DNA of 64,000 bases from Sphingomonas hankookensis (lineage in GTDB: Bacteria; Pseudomonadota; Alphaproteobacteria; Sphingomonadales; Sphingomonadaceae): NCBI RefSeq assembly GCF_022664465.1, contig NZ_JAKREV010000001.1, positions 496,001 to 560,000 of the forward strand, read 5' to 3'. Position 1 is the first letter of the stretch. Every line of letters starts with the position of its first letter. Under the pieces are notes generated by a model. It made no database searches. It was not told the origin of the DNA and saw only the letters and a program-made list of their open reading frames with translations. Shown here piece after piece: positions 26,955-35,462 of this stretch. The translations under genes were made by a program, and so were the position numbers.

Positions 26955-27829
26955 GCCGCGGCGACCCGCGCCAGCAACCGGTCGATCGCGCCGATCGCCG
27001 CCGGTTCGGTCAGCACCGGGGCATGGCCGATTTCCGCGACGTTGGTCAGCTCGGCTCCGTCGATCCGCGCCACCATCGCGTCTGCGACCCGTGCCGGCAG
27101 GATGTCGGACAGCTCGCCGCGCACGATCGCGACCGGCTTGCCCGCCAGTGCCTCATACGCCCGCCACATGTCCGGCCCGGCCTCGTTGCCCGGCACGCGA
27201 AACGGTTCGGCGATCTTCATGTCGTAGTCGAGGATGATCCGCCCCGCCGAATTGAGCCGATGCGCCCGCTTGGCCATATGCAGCCAGTCCTGCACCTCGT
27301 ACCGCGGAAACACGTCGCCATTATTCTCCGCCACGGCGCGCGCCGCGTGCATCCATGTCGGGTGGCTCACCTGCTTGCCGACATAGCCGCGAATGCGTCC
27401 CAGCCCGACCGGATCGAGTTCCGGCCCGACATCGTTGAGCAGCGCGGCGGCGATCCGGTCGCGATCGGTCGCGGCCAGCAACATGGTCAGGATACCGCCC
27501 AGCGACGTCCCGAACGCGACCACGCGCGGCAGCGCCAGCTGGTTCAGCAGCGCCTCGACATCCTGCAGATAGACCAGCGGGACATAGGTCATCGGATCGC
27601 GCGCATAGCCGCTCTCGCCCCGCCCGCGCATCTCGGGCACGATCAGCCGCCATTGCCCGGCAAGCCGGTCGGCGACATCCTCCCAGTCGCGCACGTTGCG
27701 GGTCAGCCCGTGCAGGCACAGTATCGCCGGCCGGTCGTCCCGCCCCGGATAGTCGCGATAATGCAGTCGGAGGCCGTCGTTCGACCACCAATAGCCATCG
27801 GTGAAGCGTTGCTTGTCCAAAAGCGCCAT
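26951..27829 (-). CDS. Alpha/beta hydrolase
   Basis: The 292-residue protein has an alpha/beta hydrolase core: ILCLHGLTRNVRDWEDVAD (oxyanion segment), the GRGESGYA turn, nucleophile elbow AFGTSLGGILTMLL near residue 109, acid in RGELSDILP and His in EIGHAPVLTEP. No signal peptide is visible. The substrate cannot be inferred; several sphingomonad homologues are annotated only as hydrolases. Its start is 18 bp from the divergent selO start at 27848. It is translationally coupled to the downstream glycosyltransferase. Confidence 0.87.
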   Translation of the reverse strand: MALLDKQRFTDGYWWSNDGLRLHYRDYPGRDDRPAILCLHGLTRNVRDWEDVADRLAGQWRLIVPEMRGRGESGYARDPMTYVPLVYLQDVEALLNQLALPRVVAFGTSLGGILTMLLAATDRDRIAAALLNDVGPELDPVGLGRIRGYVGKQVSHPTWMHAARAVAENNGDVFPRYEVQDWLHMAKRAHRLNSAGRIILDYDMKIAEPFRVPGNEAGPDMWRAYEALAGKPVAIVRGELSDILPARVADAMVARIDGAELTNVAEIGHAPVLTEPAAIGAIDRLLARVAAA

Positions 27830-27847
27830 CACCCCCCATATCGCCGT

Positions 27848-29251
27848 ATGGCCGAAAACCCGCAACCCGCTCGCTACCGTCCCCGTACCGATATTCTGGG
27901 ACTGGGCGATCCGTTCTACGACGCGGTAACCGCGGCGGACTTCCCCGCGCACATCCTGCGCTTCCGCAACGACCGCGCGGCGGCGGAGATCGGGATCGTT
28001 CCGGCCGACGGCACGACCGACGCCCTCCTCCTCACCGACGCCGCATGGGTCGACCATTTCGCCCGCTTCACGCCCCTCCCCGGCAGCCTCCCCGAACCCC
28101 TCGCGCTGCGCTATCACGGTCACCAGTTCCAGTCCTACAACCCCGACATCGGCGACGGCCGCGGGTTCCTGTTCGCGCAGGTCACCGACCATCGCGGCCG
28201 CCTGCTCGACCTCGGCACCAAGGGGTCGGGCCAGACCCCGTACAGCCGCTTCGGCGACGGTCGCCTGACGCTGAAGGGCGGCGTGCGCGAGGTGCTGGCG
28301 ACCGAGATGCTCGAGGCGCTGAACGTGCCCACCTCGCGCAGCTTCTCGCTGGTCGAGACCGGCGAGGAACTGGTACGCGGCGACGAACCCTCGCCCACCC
28401 GCTCGGCCGTGCTGGTCCGGCTGAACCACAGCCATGTCCGCATCGGGACGTTCCAGCGGCTGGCCTATGAACGCGACGGCGACGCGATGCACCGTCTGAT
28501 CGACTATGTCCTGACCCGCCTCTACGACCACACGCCCGGCGCCGATCCCGCGATCGAGCTGTTCGACGAAGCGGCCGGCCGTGTCGCGACGCTGGCCGCG
28601 CGGTTCATGGCCGCCGGGTTCGTCCACGGCGTGCTCAACACCGACAACATCAACCTGACCGGCGAGAGCTTCGACTATGGCCCGTGGCGCTTCGCCCCGA
28701 CGTGGGACGCCGGCTTCACCGCCGCCTATTTCGATCATCACGGCCTCTACGCCTTCGGACGTCAGCCTGACGCGATGCACTGGAACGTGATGCAGCTGGC
28801 GGTGGCACTGCGCACCGTGGTGGAGGCACCGCCGCTGATCGCTGTACTCGAAACCTTTCCCGACCGCTATGCACAGGCAGCGGCAGACGCGATGCTGTGG
28901 CGGCTGGGCGTCGTGCCGCGCAATGCCGACAGCGACCGCGCGCTGGCCGATGCGGTCACCCACGCCCTCGCCGGTTCCGGGATGGCGATCGATCGCTTCT
29001 TCCACGACGCGTTCGGCGGCTGGTTGCCCGAAGGCGACGACTGGACCCCGTTCGAGGAGGTGCGCGCCCGCCTGTCCGACTATCGTCCGCGTAAAGGTCG
29101 CGACCACCCCTATTGGTCCGACGCTGCGCCCTGTTCGATGCTGATCGACGAGGTCGAGGCGATCTGGTCGGCCATCGCCGAACGCGACGACTGGGCACCG
29201 TTCGACGCAAAGGTCGCCGCGATCCGCCGGATGGCCACCGCGCTTGCCTGA
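27848..29251 (+). CDS. selO: Protein adenylyltransferase SelO (YdiU)
   Basis: The 467-residue pseudokinase-fold protein transfers AMP from ATP to Ser, Thr or Tyr of target proteins, a role shown for SelO in E. coli and linked to oxidative stress. Clear family motifs are RYHGHQFQSYNPDIGDGRG, LLDLGTKGSGQTPYSRFGDG, TLKGGVREVLATEML, HGVLNTDNINLTGESFDYGP and PTWDAGFTAAYFDHHGLYAF. The N-terminal start MAENPQPARYRPRTDIL is normal. It is transcribed away from the hydrolase gene with only 18 bp between start codons, so the two promoters must overlap each other's coding sequence. Confidence 0.95.
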   Translation: MAENPQPARYRPRTDILGLGDPFYDAVTAADFPAHILRFRNDRAAAEIGIVPADGTTDALLLTDAAWVDHFARFTPLPGSLPEPLALRYHGHQFQSYNPDIGDGRGFLFAQVTDHRGRLLDLGTKGSGQTPYSRFGDGRLTLKGGVREVLATEMLEALNVPTSRSFSLVETGEELVRGDEPSPTRSAVLVRLNHSHVRIGTFQRLAYERDGDAMHRLIDYVLTRLYDHTPGADPAIELFDEAAGRVATLAARFMAAGFVHGVLNTDNINLTGESFDYGPWRFAPTWDAGFTAAYFDHHGLYAFGRQPDAMHWNVMQLAVALRTVVEAPPLIAVLETFPDRYAQAAADAMLWRLGVVPRNADSDRALADAVTHALAGSGMAIDRFFHDAFGGWLPEGDDWTPFEEVRARLSDYRPRKGRDHPYWSDAAPCSMLIDEVEAIWSAIAERDDWAPFDAKVAAIRRMATALA

Positions 29252-29332
29252 CCCTCGGCTTCGTAGCAAATGAAGTGTTAACGCATTCCGGTCCACAGAA
29301 TGCGCGACACCAGGGGGCAGTTGAACACCGCG

Positions 29333-30742
29333 ATGGCCGAACTCGTATCGACCGAACCCGCGACCGGCGCGACGCTGTGGCGCGGCCAGATCGGCAATGC
29401 CGACACCGAAATCGCTGCCGCCCGCGCCGGATGGGCCGGCTGGGCCTCGCGCTCGCTCGCCTATCGGATCGAAGCGCTGCGCCGCTTCGCCAATGTCGTG
29501 CGCGGCCGGTCGGAAGCGTTCGCCGACGTCATCGCCCGCGAAACCGGCAAGCCGCTATGGGAAGCGCGGACCGAGGTCGAATCGGTCGTGGCCAAGGTCG
29601 ATATTTCCGTCACCGCCTATGGCGATCGCACCAGCCAGCGCCGGCTGGAATCGCCGATGAACTCGCGCATGGCGCTGCGCCACAAGCCGCACGGCGTGCT
29701 GGCGGTGCTGGGACCGTACAACTTCCCGGCGCACCTGCCCAACGGCCACATCGTCCCCGCGCTGATCGCGGGCAATGCGGTGGTGTTCAAGCCGTCCGAA
29801 AAGACCCCCGCAAGCGGCGCCTTCCTCGTCGACTGCTACCGCGCGGGCGGGGTGCCGGAGGATTGCATCCGCCTGCTGATCGGCGGCGCCGAAGAAGGAC
29901 GCACGCTGGCGCAGCATCCCGATATCGACGGGATGTTGTTCACCGGATCGGCGCGCACCGGCATCGCGCTCAACCGGCAATTCGCCGACACCCCCGACAA
30001 GATCCTCGCGCTCGAAATGGGCGGCAACAACCCGATCGTGGTGTGGGGCACGCCCGATCTGTACGCCGCTGCGGTGCTGGTGGTGCAGTCGGCCTTCACC
30101 TCCGCCGGACAGCGCTGCACCGCCGCCCGTCGTCTGATCGTCGAGCGGCGGCTGGCCGAGCCGTTGCTGGCGGAGATCGGGCGGCTGTGCGACCGCCTGA
30201 TCATCGGCGAACCGCATGCCGACCCCGCGCCGTTCATGGGCCCGGTGATCGACAACGAAGCCGCCGACCAGCTGACCGAGAGCTTCCTGTCGCTCACCTC
30301 GCGCGGGGGCCGTCCGCTGCGCTTCCTGCGCCGGCTGGTCGAAGGGCGCCCGTTCCTCACCCCCGGCATCATCGACATGTCCGACACGGCCGAACGCAGC
30401 GACGTCGAACTGTTCGGCCCGCTGCTCCAGCTGTTCCGCGTCGACAGCTTCGACGATGCGATCGCGGAGGCGAACAACACGCGCTACGGCCTGTCCGCCT
30501 CGCTGATCTCGCAGGACCCGCAGCTCTACGACCGGTTCTGGGCCAATATCCGCGCCGGCATCGTCAACTGGAACCGCCCGACCAACGGCGCCTCGTCCAG
30601 CGCACCGTTCGGCGGCATCGGCCTGTCGGGCAACCATCGTCCCTCGGCCTATTACGCGGCGGATTACTGCGCCTATCCGGTGGTATCGGCGGAGGCGGAG
30701 CAGGCGCGGGCGTCGATCGGCATCGGGCTGAGAAACGAATAG
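29333..30742 (+). CDS. astD: N-succinylglutamate 5-semialdehyde dehydrogenase
   Basis: The 469-residue aldehyde dehydrogenase matches AstD of the arginine succinyltransferase pathway, which oxidises N-succinylglutamate semialdehyde with NAD. The N-terminal VSTEPATGATLWRGQIG, the catalytic Glu in LALEMGGNNPIVVW, the catalytic Cys in AGQRCTAARR and the C-terminal PFGGIGLSGNHRPSAYYAADY are AstD-like. No other ast gene is nearby, so the pathway would have to be encoded elsewhere, or the enzyme may serve another aldehyde. TTG 29321 is an alternative start, closer to the GGGGG sequence. Confidence 0.85.
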   Translation: MAELVSTEPATGATLWRGQIGNADTEIAAARAGWAGWASRSLAYRIEALRRFANVVRGRSEAFADVIARETGKPLWEARTEVESVVAKVDISVTAYGDRTSQRRLESPMNSRMALRHKPHGVLAVLGPYNFPAHLPNGHIVPALIAGNAVVFKPSEKTPASGAFLVDCYRAGGVPEDCIRLLIGGAEEGRTLAQHPDIDGMLFTGSARTGIALNRQFADTPDKILALEMGGNNPIVVWGTPDLYAAAVLVVQSAFTSAGQRCTAARRLIVERRLAEPLLAEIGRLCDRLIIGEPHADPAPFMGPVIDNEAADQLTESFLSLTSRGGRPLRFLRRLVEGRPFLTPGIIDMSDTAERSDVELFGPLLQLFRVDSFDDAIAEANNTRYGLSASLISQDPQLYDRFWANIRAGIVNWNRPTNGASSSAPFGGIGLSGNHRPSAYYAADYCAYPVVSAEAEQARASIGIGLRNE

Positions 30743-30772
30743 GGCAGCGTTCTCACCCCCCCTCACAACACA

Positions 30773-30857
30773 CGTCACCCCAGCGAAGGCTGGGGTCTCC
30801 CGGTTGGAAAGCGTTGCGCATCACCACGGGGATACCCCAGCTTGCGCTGGGGTGACG
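30773..30857. repeat. Palindromic intergenic repeat, family A, copy 7
   Basis: CGTCACCCCAGCGAAGGCTG starts the element and CCAGCTTGCGCTGGGGTGACG, positions 30837-30857, ends it. The GTCTCCCGGTTGG inner segment matches copy 1. It separates astD from the sulfur gene cluster. Confidence 0.87.
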
Positions 30858-30954
30858 GATGGGGCGGTGGAACACCACGCCCTAAACAATCCCTACCCGC
30901 CCCCCAAGCAAGCGTCGGTTGCCTGGCGATCGCCGCGACCGCATCTACGCCATC

Positions 30955-31743
30955 ATGGCAAGCTTACTCGATCCGACCGCCCGCGGGCGCGTCATCCTCG
31001 TCGGTGCCGGTCCGGGCGATCCCGGCCTGCTGACCGTGCGCGCCGTCGAAGCGCTCAAGAACGCCGACGTCGTCGTCCATGACGGGCTGATCGACCCGCG
31101 CGTCCTCGACCTCGCACCCGCTACCGCGCAGCGCATCTCGGTCGCCAAGCAGCGCGCACGCCACACCCTGCCGCAGGAATCGATCAACGCGTTGATTGTC
31201 GCGCATGTAAAGACCGGTGCGATCGTCATCCGGCTGAAGGGCGGCGACCCGTTCATCTTTGGCCGCGGCGGAGAGGAAGTCGAAGCGGTCCGCGCCGCCG
31301 GCTTGCCCGTCGAGGTGATCCCCGGCGTCTCCGCCGCGCTCGGCTGTGCAGCGGGTGCGATGCTGCCGCTCACCCATCGCGACTGGTCGTCGGCGGTCAG
31401 CTTCGTCGCCGGCCAGTGCAAGGGCTTGAGCGAACAGGACTGGTCAGGCCTCGCCGGGCAAGGCCGTACGCTGGTGATCTACATGGGCGTCGCCACTGCC
31501 GAAGCCATTGCCGACAAGCTGATGGCCGACGGCGTCGCCCCCGACATGCCGGTCGCGGTGCTGGAGCGCGGCACCTATGCCGACGCCCGCGCGCTGCGCA
31601 CGTTGCTCGCCGACCTTGGCCCGATGGTCGCGCGCGAGGATGTGAAGAGCCCGGCGGTGATCGTCGTCGGCGAAGTTGTGCAACTCGCCGATGCCGAGGA
31701 CAAGCTCGGCAACTGGGCACGTGCGGCGGAGGCCTTGGCATGA
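30955..31743 (+). CDS. cobA: Uroporphyrinogen-III C-methyltransferase
   Basis: The 262-residue SAM-dependent methyltransferase adds two methyl groups to uroporphyrinogen III to form precorrin-2, on the way to siroheme. Motifs include VGAGPGDPGLLTVRAVEALK near residue 16, VVVHDGLIDP, RLKGGDPFIFGRGGEEVEA and GVSAALGCAAGAMLPLTHR. Siroheme is the cofactor of the CysI protein encoded downstream, so the grouping makes functional sense. No CysG-type dehydrogenase/ferrochelatase domain is fused. ATG 30955 is chosen for family length. It overlaps DUF2849 by 4 nt. Confidence 0.94.
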   Translation: MASLLDPTARGRVILVGAGPGDPGLLTVRAVEALKNADVVVHDGLIDPRVLDLAPATAQRISVAKQRARHTLPQESINALIVAHVKTGAIVIRLKGGDPFIFGRGGEEVEAVRAAGLPVEVIPGVSAALGCAAGAMLPLTHRDWSSAVSFVAGQCKGLSEQDWSGLAGQGRTLVIYMGVATAEAIADKLMADGVAPDMPVAVLERGTYADARALRTLLADLGPMVAREDVKSPAVIVVGEVVQLADAEDKLGNWARAAEALA

Positions 31744-32036
31744 AGCTGCTCACCGGCAACGACCTCGCCAGCGGCGACGTGACGTGGTGGACCGGTCGCG
31801 ACTGGTCGCGCCACGTCGAGGATGCGGCGGACGTCGGTCAGGATGGCGAGCGCATCGCCTCGGTCGAAGAGGCCGCGCGCAGGGTCAACGTGCCGTACGT
31901 GATCGACGCGGTCGCAACCCCCGAAGGCCCCCGTCCGGCGCATATCAAGGACCGCATCCGGGCCCTCGGCCCCACGGTGCGAGCCGATTTGACGCTCAAG
32001 CCTGCCGATCCCGAAGCGGGAGCGTGGGTGATATAA
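31740..32036 (+). CDS. DUF2849 family protein
   Basis: The 98-residue product matches DUF2849, a small alphaproteobacterial family repeatedly found between siroheme methyltransferase and sulfite reductase genes. It starts MKLLTGNDLASGDVTWWTG and contains the conserved VIDAVATPEGPRPAHIKDRI. No enzymatic motif is evident. The position, coupled to cobA by ATGA overlap and just before cysI, suggests a helper role in siroheme or sulfite reductase maturation (inference). Confidence 0.85.
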   Translation: MKLLTGNDLASGDVTWWTGRDWSRHVEDAADVGQDGERIASVEEAARRVNVPYVIDAVATPEGPRPAHIKDRIRALGPTVRADLTLKPADPEAGAWVI

Positions 32037-32038
32037 AT

Positions 32039-32172
32039 CCTCCCCGGCACGGGGAGGGGGACCATGCGCAGCATGGTGGAGGGGGCCGTCCGGTTCCGCC
32101 ACGGTTGCGTTGCACGGCACTCCCCCTCCACCAGCCTGCGGCCGGTCCCCCTCCCCGCAAAGCGGGGAGGAT
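32039..32172. repeat. Palindromic intergenic repeat, family B, copy 2
   Basis: CCTCCCCGGCACGGGGAGGG opens and CCCTCCCCGCAAAGCGGGGAGG (32151-32172) closes the element. Inner arms GGTGGAGGGGG and CCCCCTCCACC also pair. It lies inside the sulfur operon between DUF2849 and cysI and ends 13 bp before the cysI start, so the operon may have a processing or regulatory hairpin here. Confidence 0.88.
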
Positions 32173-32185
32173 ATAGGAAGAGACG

Positions 32186-33820
32186 ATGTACCAATACGAC
32201 ACCTACGACCAGTCGATCGTCGACGCCCGCGTCGCGGAATTCCGCGATCAGGTCGAACGCCGCCTGTCGGGCCACCTGACCGAGGACCAGTTCAAGCCGC
32301 TCCGGCTGATGAACGGCCTCTATCTCCAGCTCCACGCCTACATGCTGCGCGTCGCCATCCCGTACGGCACGCTGTCGTCGACGCAGATGCGCGTGTTGGC
32401 CGATATCGCGCGGACCTATGACCGCGACTATGGCCATTTCACCACGCGCCAGAACCTGCAGTTCAACTGGATCAAGCTGGCCGACACGCCCGACATTCTG
32501 GAGAAGCTGGCCAAGGTCGAGATGCACGCCATTCAGACCAGCGGCAACTGCATCCGCAACATCAGCTCCGACCAGTTCGCCGGCGCCGCCGCCGACGAAC
32601 TGACCGACCCGCGCCCGTGGGCCGAGCTGCTGCGCCAGTGGAGCACCTTCCACCCCGAATTCAGCTACCTGCCGCGCAAGTTCAAGATTGCCGTCATCGC
32701 CGCTGACGAGGACCGCGCCGCGATGCGCCTCCACGATATCGGCCTGCGTATCGTCGAGCAGGACGGCGTTGCCGGCGCGCAGGTCTATGTCGGCGGCGGC
32801 ATGGGCCGCACGCCGATGATCGCGCCGCTGGTCGCCGACTTCGTGCCGCTGTCGGACCTGATGAGCTATCTTGAAGCGTGCCTGCGCGTCTACAATCGCT
32901 ATGGCCGTCGCGACAACATGTATAAGGCGCGGATCAAGATCCTGATCCACGAGATCGGCGTCGACAAATATCGCGCCGAAGTCGCCGAGGAATTCGCGCA
33001 TATCAAGACGCTCGGAATCGACCCGCCCCAGGCCGAATTCGACCGCATCGCCGCCTTCTTCGCCGACCCCGCCTTTGCCGACACGTCGGCGGACGCACAG
33101 GTCGACCGCAGCGACGCCGGCTTTGCGGCCTGGCTCGACCAGAACACTCATGCCCACAAGCGCGCCGGCTATACGATCGTCACGATCAGCCTGAAACCGA
33201 CCGGCGGCATCCCCGGCGATGCCTCCGCCGATCAGATCGACGCGATGGCCGATCTGGCGGAGGCGTACAGCTTCGCCGAACTGCGCGTCACCCATGCGCA
33301 AAACATCGTCCTGCCCCACGTCCGCTCCGCCGACCTGCGCGCAGTCTACGACCGGCTGGTCGCAATCGGGCTGGCCGAGGCCAATCTCGACCTCATCACC
33401 GACATCATCGCCTGCCCCGGCCTCGATTATTGCAGCCTCGCCAACGCGCGTTCGATTCCGCTGGCGCAAAAGATCGCCGATCGCTTCGCCGATCCGGTCC
33501 GCCAGCGCGATCTGGGCGAGTTGAAGCTCAAGATCAGCGGCTGCATCAACGCCTGCGGCCACCATCACGCCGGCCATATCGGCATCTTGGGCGTCGACCG
33601 GAAGGGTACCGAGAATTACCAACTGCTGCTCGGCGGATCGGGGGCGGAGGACGTGTCGCTCGGCAAGATCACCGGCCCCGGCTTTTCCGAGGACGGCGTA
33701 GTCGACGCGATCGAGCGAGTCACCGACCGCTATCTGACCGAACGGACCGAGGGGGAGCGCTTTGTCGACACCTATCGCCGCGTCGGCATGGAACCGTTCA
33801 AGGAAGCCATTTATGGGTAA
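32186..33820 (+). CDS. cysI: Nitrite/sulfite reductase hemoprotein, assimilatory sulfite reductase
   Basis: The 544-residue protein belongs to the siroheme-[4Fe-4S] sulfite/nitrite reductase family, reducing sulfite to sulfide with six electrons. Two ferredoxin-like half domains are visible, each with a TTRQNLQFNWI-like or LRVTHAQNIVL-like siroheme segment. The cluster cysteines lie in IIACPGLDYCSLANAR and LKISGCINACGHHHAGHIG near residues 410 and 452. Flavoprotein (CysJ) is absent here, so electrons may come from ferredoxin or another reductase. AGGAAGAG precedes ATG 32186. Confidence 0.93.
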   Translation: MYQYDTYDQSIVDARVAEFRDQVERRLSGHLTEDQFKPLRLMNGLYLQLHAYMLRVAIPYGTLSSTQMRVLADIARTYDRDYGHFTTRQNLQFNWIKLADTPDILEKLAKVEMHAIQTSGNCIRNISSDQFAGAAADELTDPRPWAELLRQWSTFHPEFSYLPRKFKIAVIAADEDRAAMRLHDIGLRIVEQDGVAGAQVYVGGGMGRTPMIAPLVADFVPLSDLMSYLEACLRVYNRYGRRDNMYKARIKILIHEIGVDKYRAEVAEEFAHIKTLGIDPPQAEFDRIAAFFADPAFADTSADAQVDRSDAGFAAWLDQNTHAHKRAGYTIVTISLKPTGGIPGDASADQIDAMADLAEAYSFAELRVTHAQNIVLPHVRSADLRAVYDRLVAIGLAEANLDLITDIIACPGLDYCSLANARSIPLAQKIADRFADPVRQRDLGELKLKISGCINACGHHHAGHIGILGVDRKGTENYQLLLGGSGAEDVSLGKITGPGFSEDGVVDAIERVTDRYLTERTEGERFVDTYRRVGMEPFKEAIYG

Positions 33821-34220
33821 TCGCGCCGCCATTTTCCCGGCCAATCCGCACACGCTCTACGCCGAGCACGGCTATTCGCCCGCCGTTCGGACCGGCGACC
33901 TGCTGTTCGTATCGGGACAGGTCGGGGCGCGTGCCGACGGCACCCCCGAACCCGATCTGGCCGACGAGATCGCGCTGGCCTTCACCAATCTGACCGCCGT
34001 GCTGGCGGGCGCAGGCTGCACCCCGGCCGACGTGATCGACGTGCAGCTGTTCACGACGGATCCCGATGCCGTGTTCCCGCTGCTGTTCGCCCACCACCCC
34101 GCTTATTGGGGCGAAGGCCCCTTGCCCGCGCTGACCGCCGCCGGCGTCACCTGGCTCGCCGGCTTCCGGTTCGAGATCAAGGTCGTGGCGCGCATCCCGA
34201 ACGAAGGAGCCGCTGCATGA
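33813..34220 (+). CDS. RidA/YjgF-YER057c-UK114 family protein
   Basis: The 135-residue product fits the RidA superfamily. The N-terminal segment contains HGYSPAVRTGDLLFVSGQVG, typical of the family. The conserved Arg of classical RidA (needed for 2-aminoacrylate hydrolysis) would be in the VARIPNEG tail, but the canonical R105 context is not obvious, so the activity is uncertain. It overlaps cysI by 8 nt and is followed by the DUF934 gene with a 4-nt overlap, an insertion into the usual cysI-DUF934-cysH order. Confidence 0.82.
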   Translation: MGNRAAIFPANPHTLYAEHGYSPAVRTGDLLFVSGQVGARADGTPEPDLADEIALAFTNLTAVLAGAGCTPADVIDVQLFTTDPDAVFPLLFAHHPAYWGEGPLPALTAAGVTWLAGFRFEIKVVARIPNEGAAA

Positions 34221-34642
34221 GCGAGCCGCTGCGCCTGCGCGACGACGCCGCGCATGACGAACCCGCCGTCACGCTCGACGCGTTTCTCGGCCAGTCGAAC
34301 GCGACCGCCGTTCGGATCGAGGCGGGCGACGACGCGCGCGAACTGCTGCCGCATCTCGATCAGCTGGCGCTGATCGAGGTCAGCTTCCCCAAATTCCGCG
34401 ACGGTCGTGGCTATTCGGCGGGCCGCATCCTGCGCGAGGCCGGCTATACCGGCGAACTCCGCGCCGAGGGCGACGTGTTGGTCGATCAGATTCCGCTGAT
34501 GCGCCGCTGCGGCTTCGACAGCTTCGCGCCTGCCGCGCCGGTCGATCCCGCCGCCCTCGCCCGCGCGCTGGAACGCTACGACCATGTCTATCAGGCGGCG
34601 GCCGATCCGGCCGTCCCGGTGTGGAAACTGCGGCATGGCTGA
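34217..34642 (+). CDS. DUF934 family protein
   Basis: The 141-residue product matches DUF934, an uncharacterised family found almost always between cysI and cysH in proteobacteria. The core IEVSFPKFRDGRGYSAGRIL is the family hallmark. A second conserved region, EGDVLVDQIPLMRRCGFDSF, follows. No metal site or catalytic residue is apparent. It overlaps ridA by 4 nt and cysH by 8 nt, so it is clearly in the operon. A role in sulfite reduction or in PAPS/APS reductase maturation is inferred. Confidence 0.9.
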   Translation: MSEPLRLRDDAAHDEPAVTLDAFLGQSNATAVRIEAGDDARELLPHLDQLALIEVSFPKFRDGRGYSAGRILREAGYTGELRAEGDVLVDQIPLMRRCGFDSFAPAAPVDPAALARALERYDHVYQAAADPAVPVWKLRHG

Positions 34643-35420
34643 CGCCGATCCCGATATCCGCGTCCGCGACCGCATCGCCGTCGGCCCACGCTTCACCGCC
34701 GCCGATGCCGCCGCGCTGAACGCGCGCTTCGACGGGGTGTCGACGCACGACATGCTCACGACCGCACTCGGCGAAGGACTGCTCGGTCGTGTCGCCGCCG
34801 TGTCGTCGTTCGGCGCGGAATCGGCGGTGTTGCTGCACCTGATCGCATCCGTCGACCCTTCGGTGCCGGTGCTGTTCCTCGAAACGGGCAAGCATTTCCC
34901 CGAAACGCTTGCCTATCGCGACCTGCTGGTCGAACGTCTCGGTCTCACCGATTTCCGTAATCTGACGCCCGATGCGGACCTGCTGGCGGCAAAGGATGCG
35001 ACCGGCCTGCGCTGGTCGTACGACCCCGATGGCTGCTGCGACCTGCGCAAGGTCGAACCGCTGGCGCGCGGGCTTACCGGCTTCGATGCCAGCTTCACCG
35101 GGCGCAAGGCGTTCCAGTCGGCCACCCGCACCGCGCTGCCCCGCTTCGAACTCGACACGTCTGACGCGGCGGGCCGGTTGAAGGTCAACCCGCTCATCAC
35201 CTGGACCCCGGCGGACATCGACGCCTATTTCGCGCAGCACGACCTGCCGCGTAACCCACTGGTCGAACAGGGTTTCCCCTCGATCGGATGCCAACCCTGC
35301 ACCAACCGCGTTACACCCGGCGAAGACCCCCGCTCCGGCCGCTGGGCCGGCTGGGAAAAGGTCGAATGCGGCATCCACACCCCGTTGCCCGACGGCGACC
35401 CGAACCTGCCGAGTTTCTGA
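34635..35420 (+). CDS. cysH: APS/PAPS reductase (CysH, [4Fe-4S] type)
   Basis: The 261-residue thioredoxin-dependent reductase converts adenylylsulfate (or PAPS) to sulfite. The P-loop-like PAPS/APS site is SSFGAESAVLLHLI near residue 58. Two cysteine pairs are visible: C134-C135 in DGCCDLRKVEPL and C219-C222 in IGCQPCTNRV. This is the iron-sulfur signature of APS-type assimilatory reductases, and plain PAPS reductases lack it. The catalytic Cys is in KVECGIHTPL near the C-terminus. It therefore probably uses APS. It follows DUF934 with an 8-nt overlap. Confidence 0.92.
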   Translation: MADADPDIRVRDRIAVGPRFTAADAAALNARFDGVSTHDMLTTALGEGLLGRVAAVSSFGAESAVLLHLIASVDPSVPVLFLETGKHFPETLAYRDLLVERLGLTDFRNLTPDADLLAAKDATGLRWSYDPDGCCDLRKVEPLARGLTGFDASFTGRKAFQSATRTALPRFELDTSDAAGRLKVNPLITWTPADIDAYFAQHDLPRNPLVEQGFPSIGCQPCTNRVTPGEDPRSGRWAGWEKVECGIHTPLPDGDPNLPSF

Positions 35421-35462
35421 CACCTGCTTGCCCCAACGGCCGTTCCGGCGCACAGCGGCGCG

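Noticed and set aside
26951-29296. Very long open minus-strand frame (781 codons) across the hydrolase and selO genes
   Set aside because: Only its 3' third is the real hydrolase; the rest runs antisense through selO with no protein-like motif. High GC gives long antisense frames.
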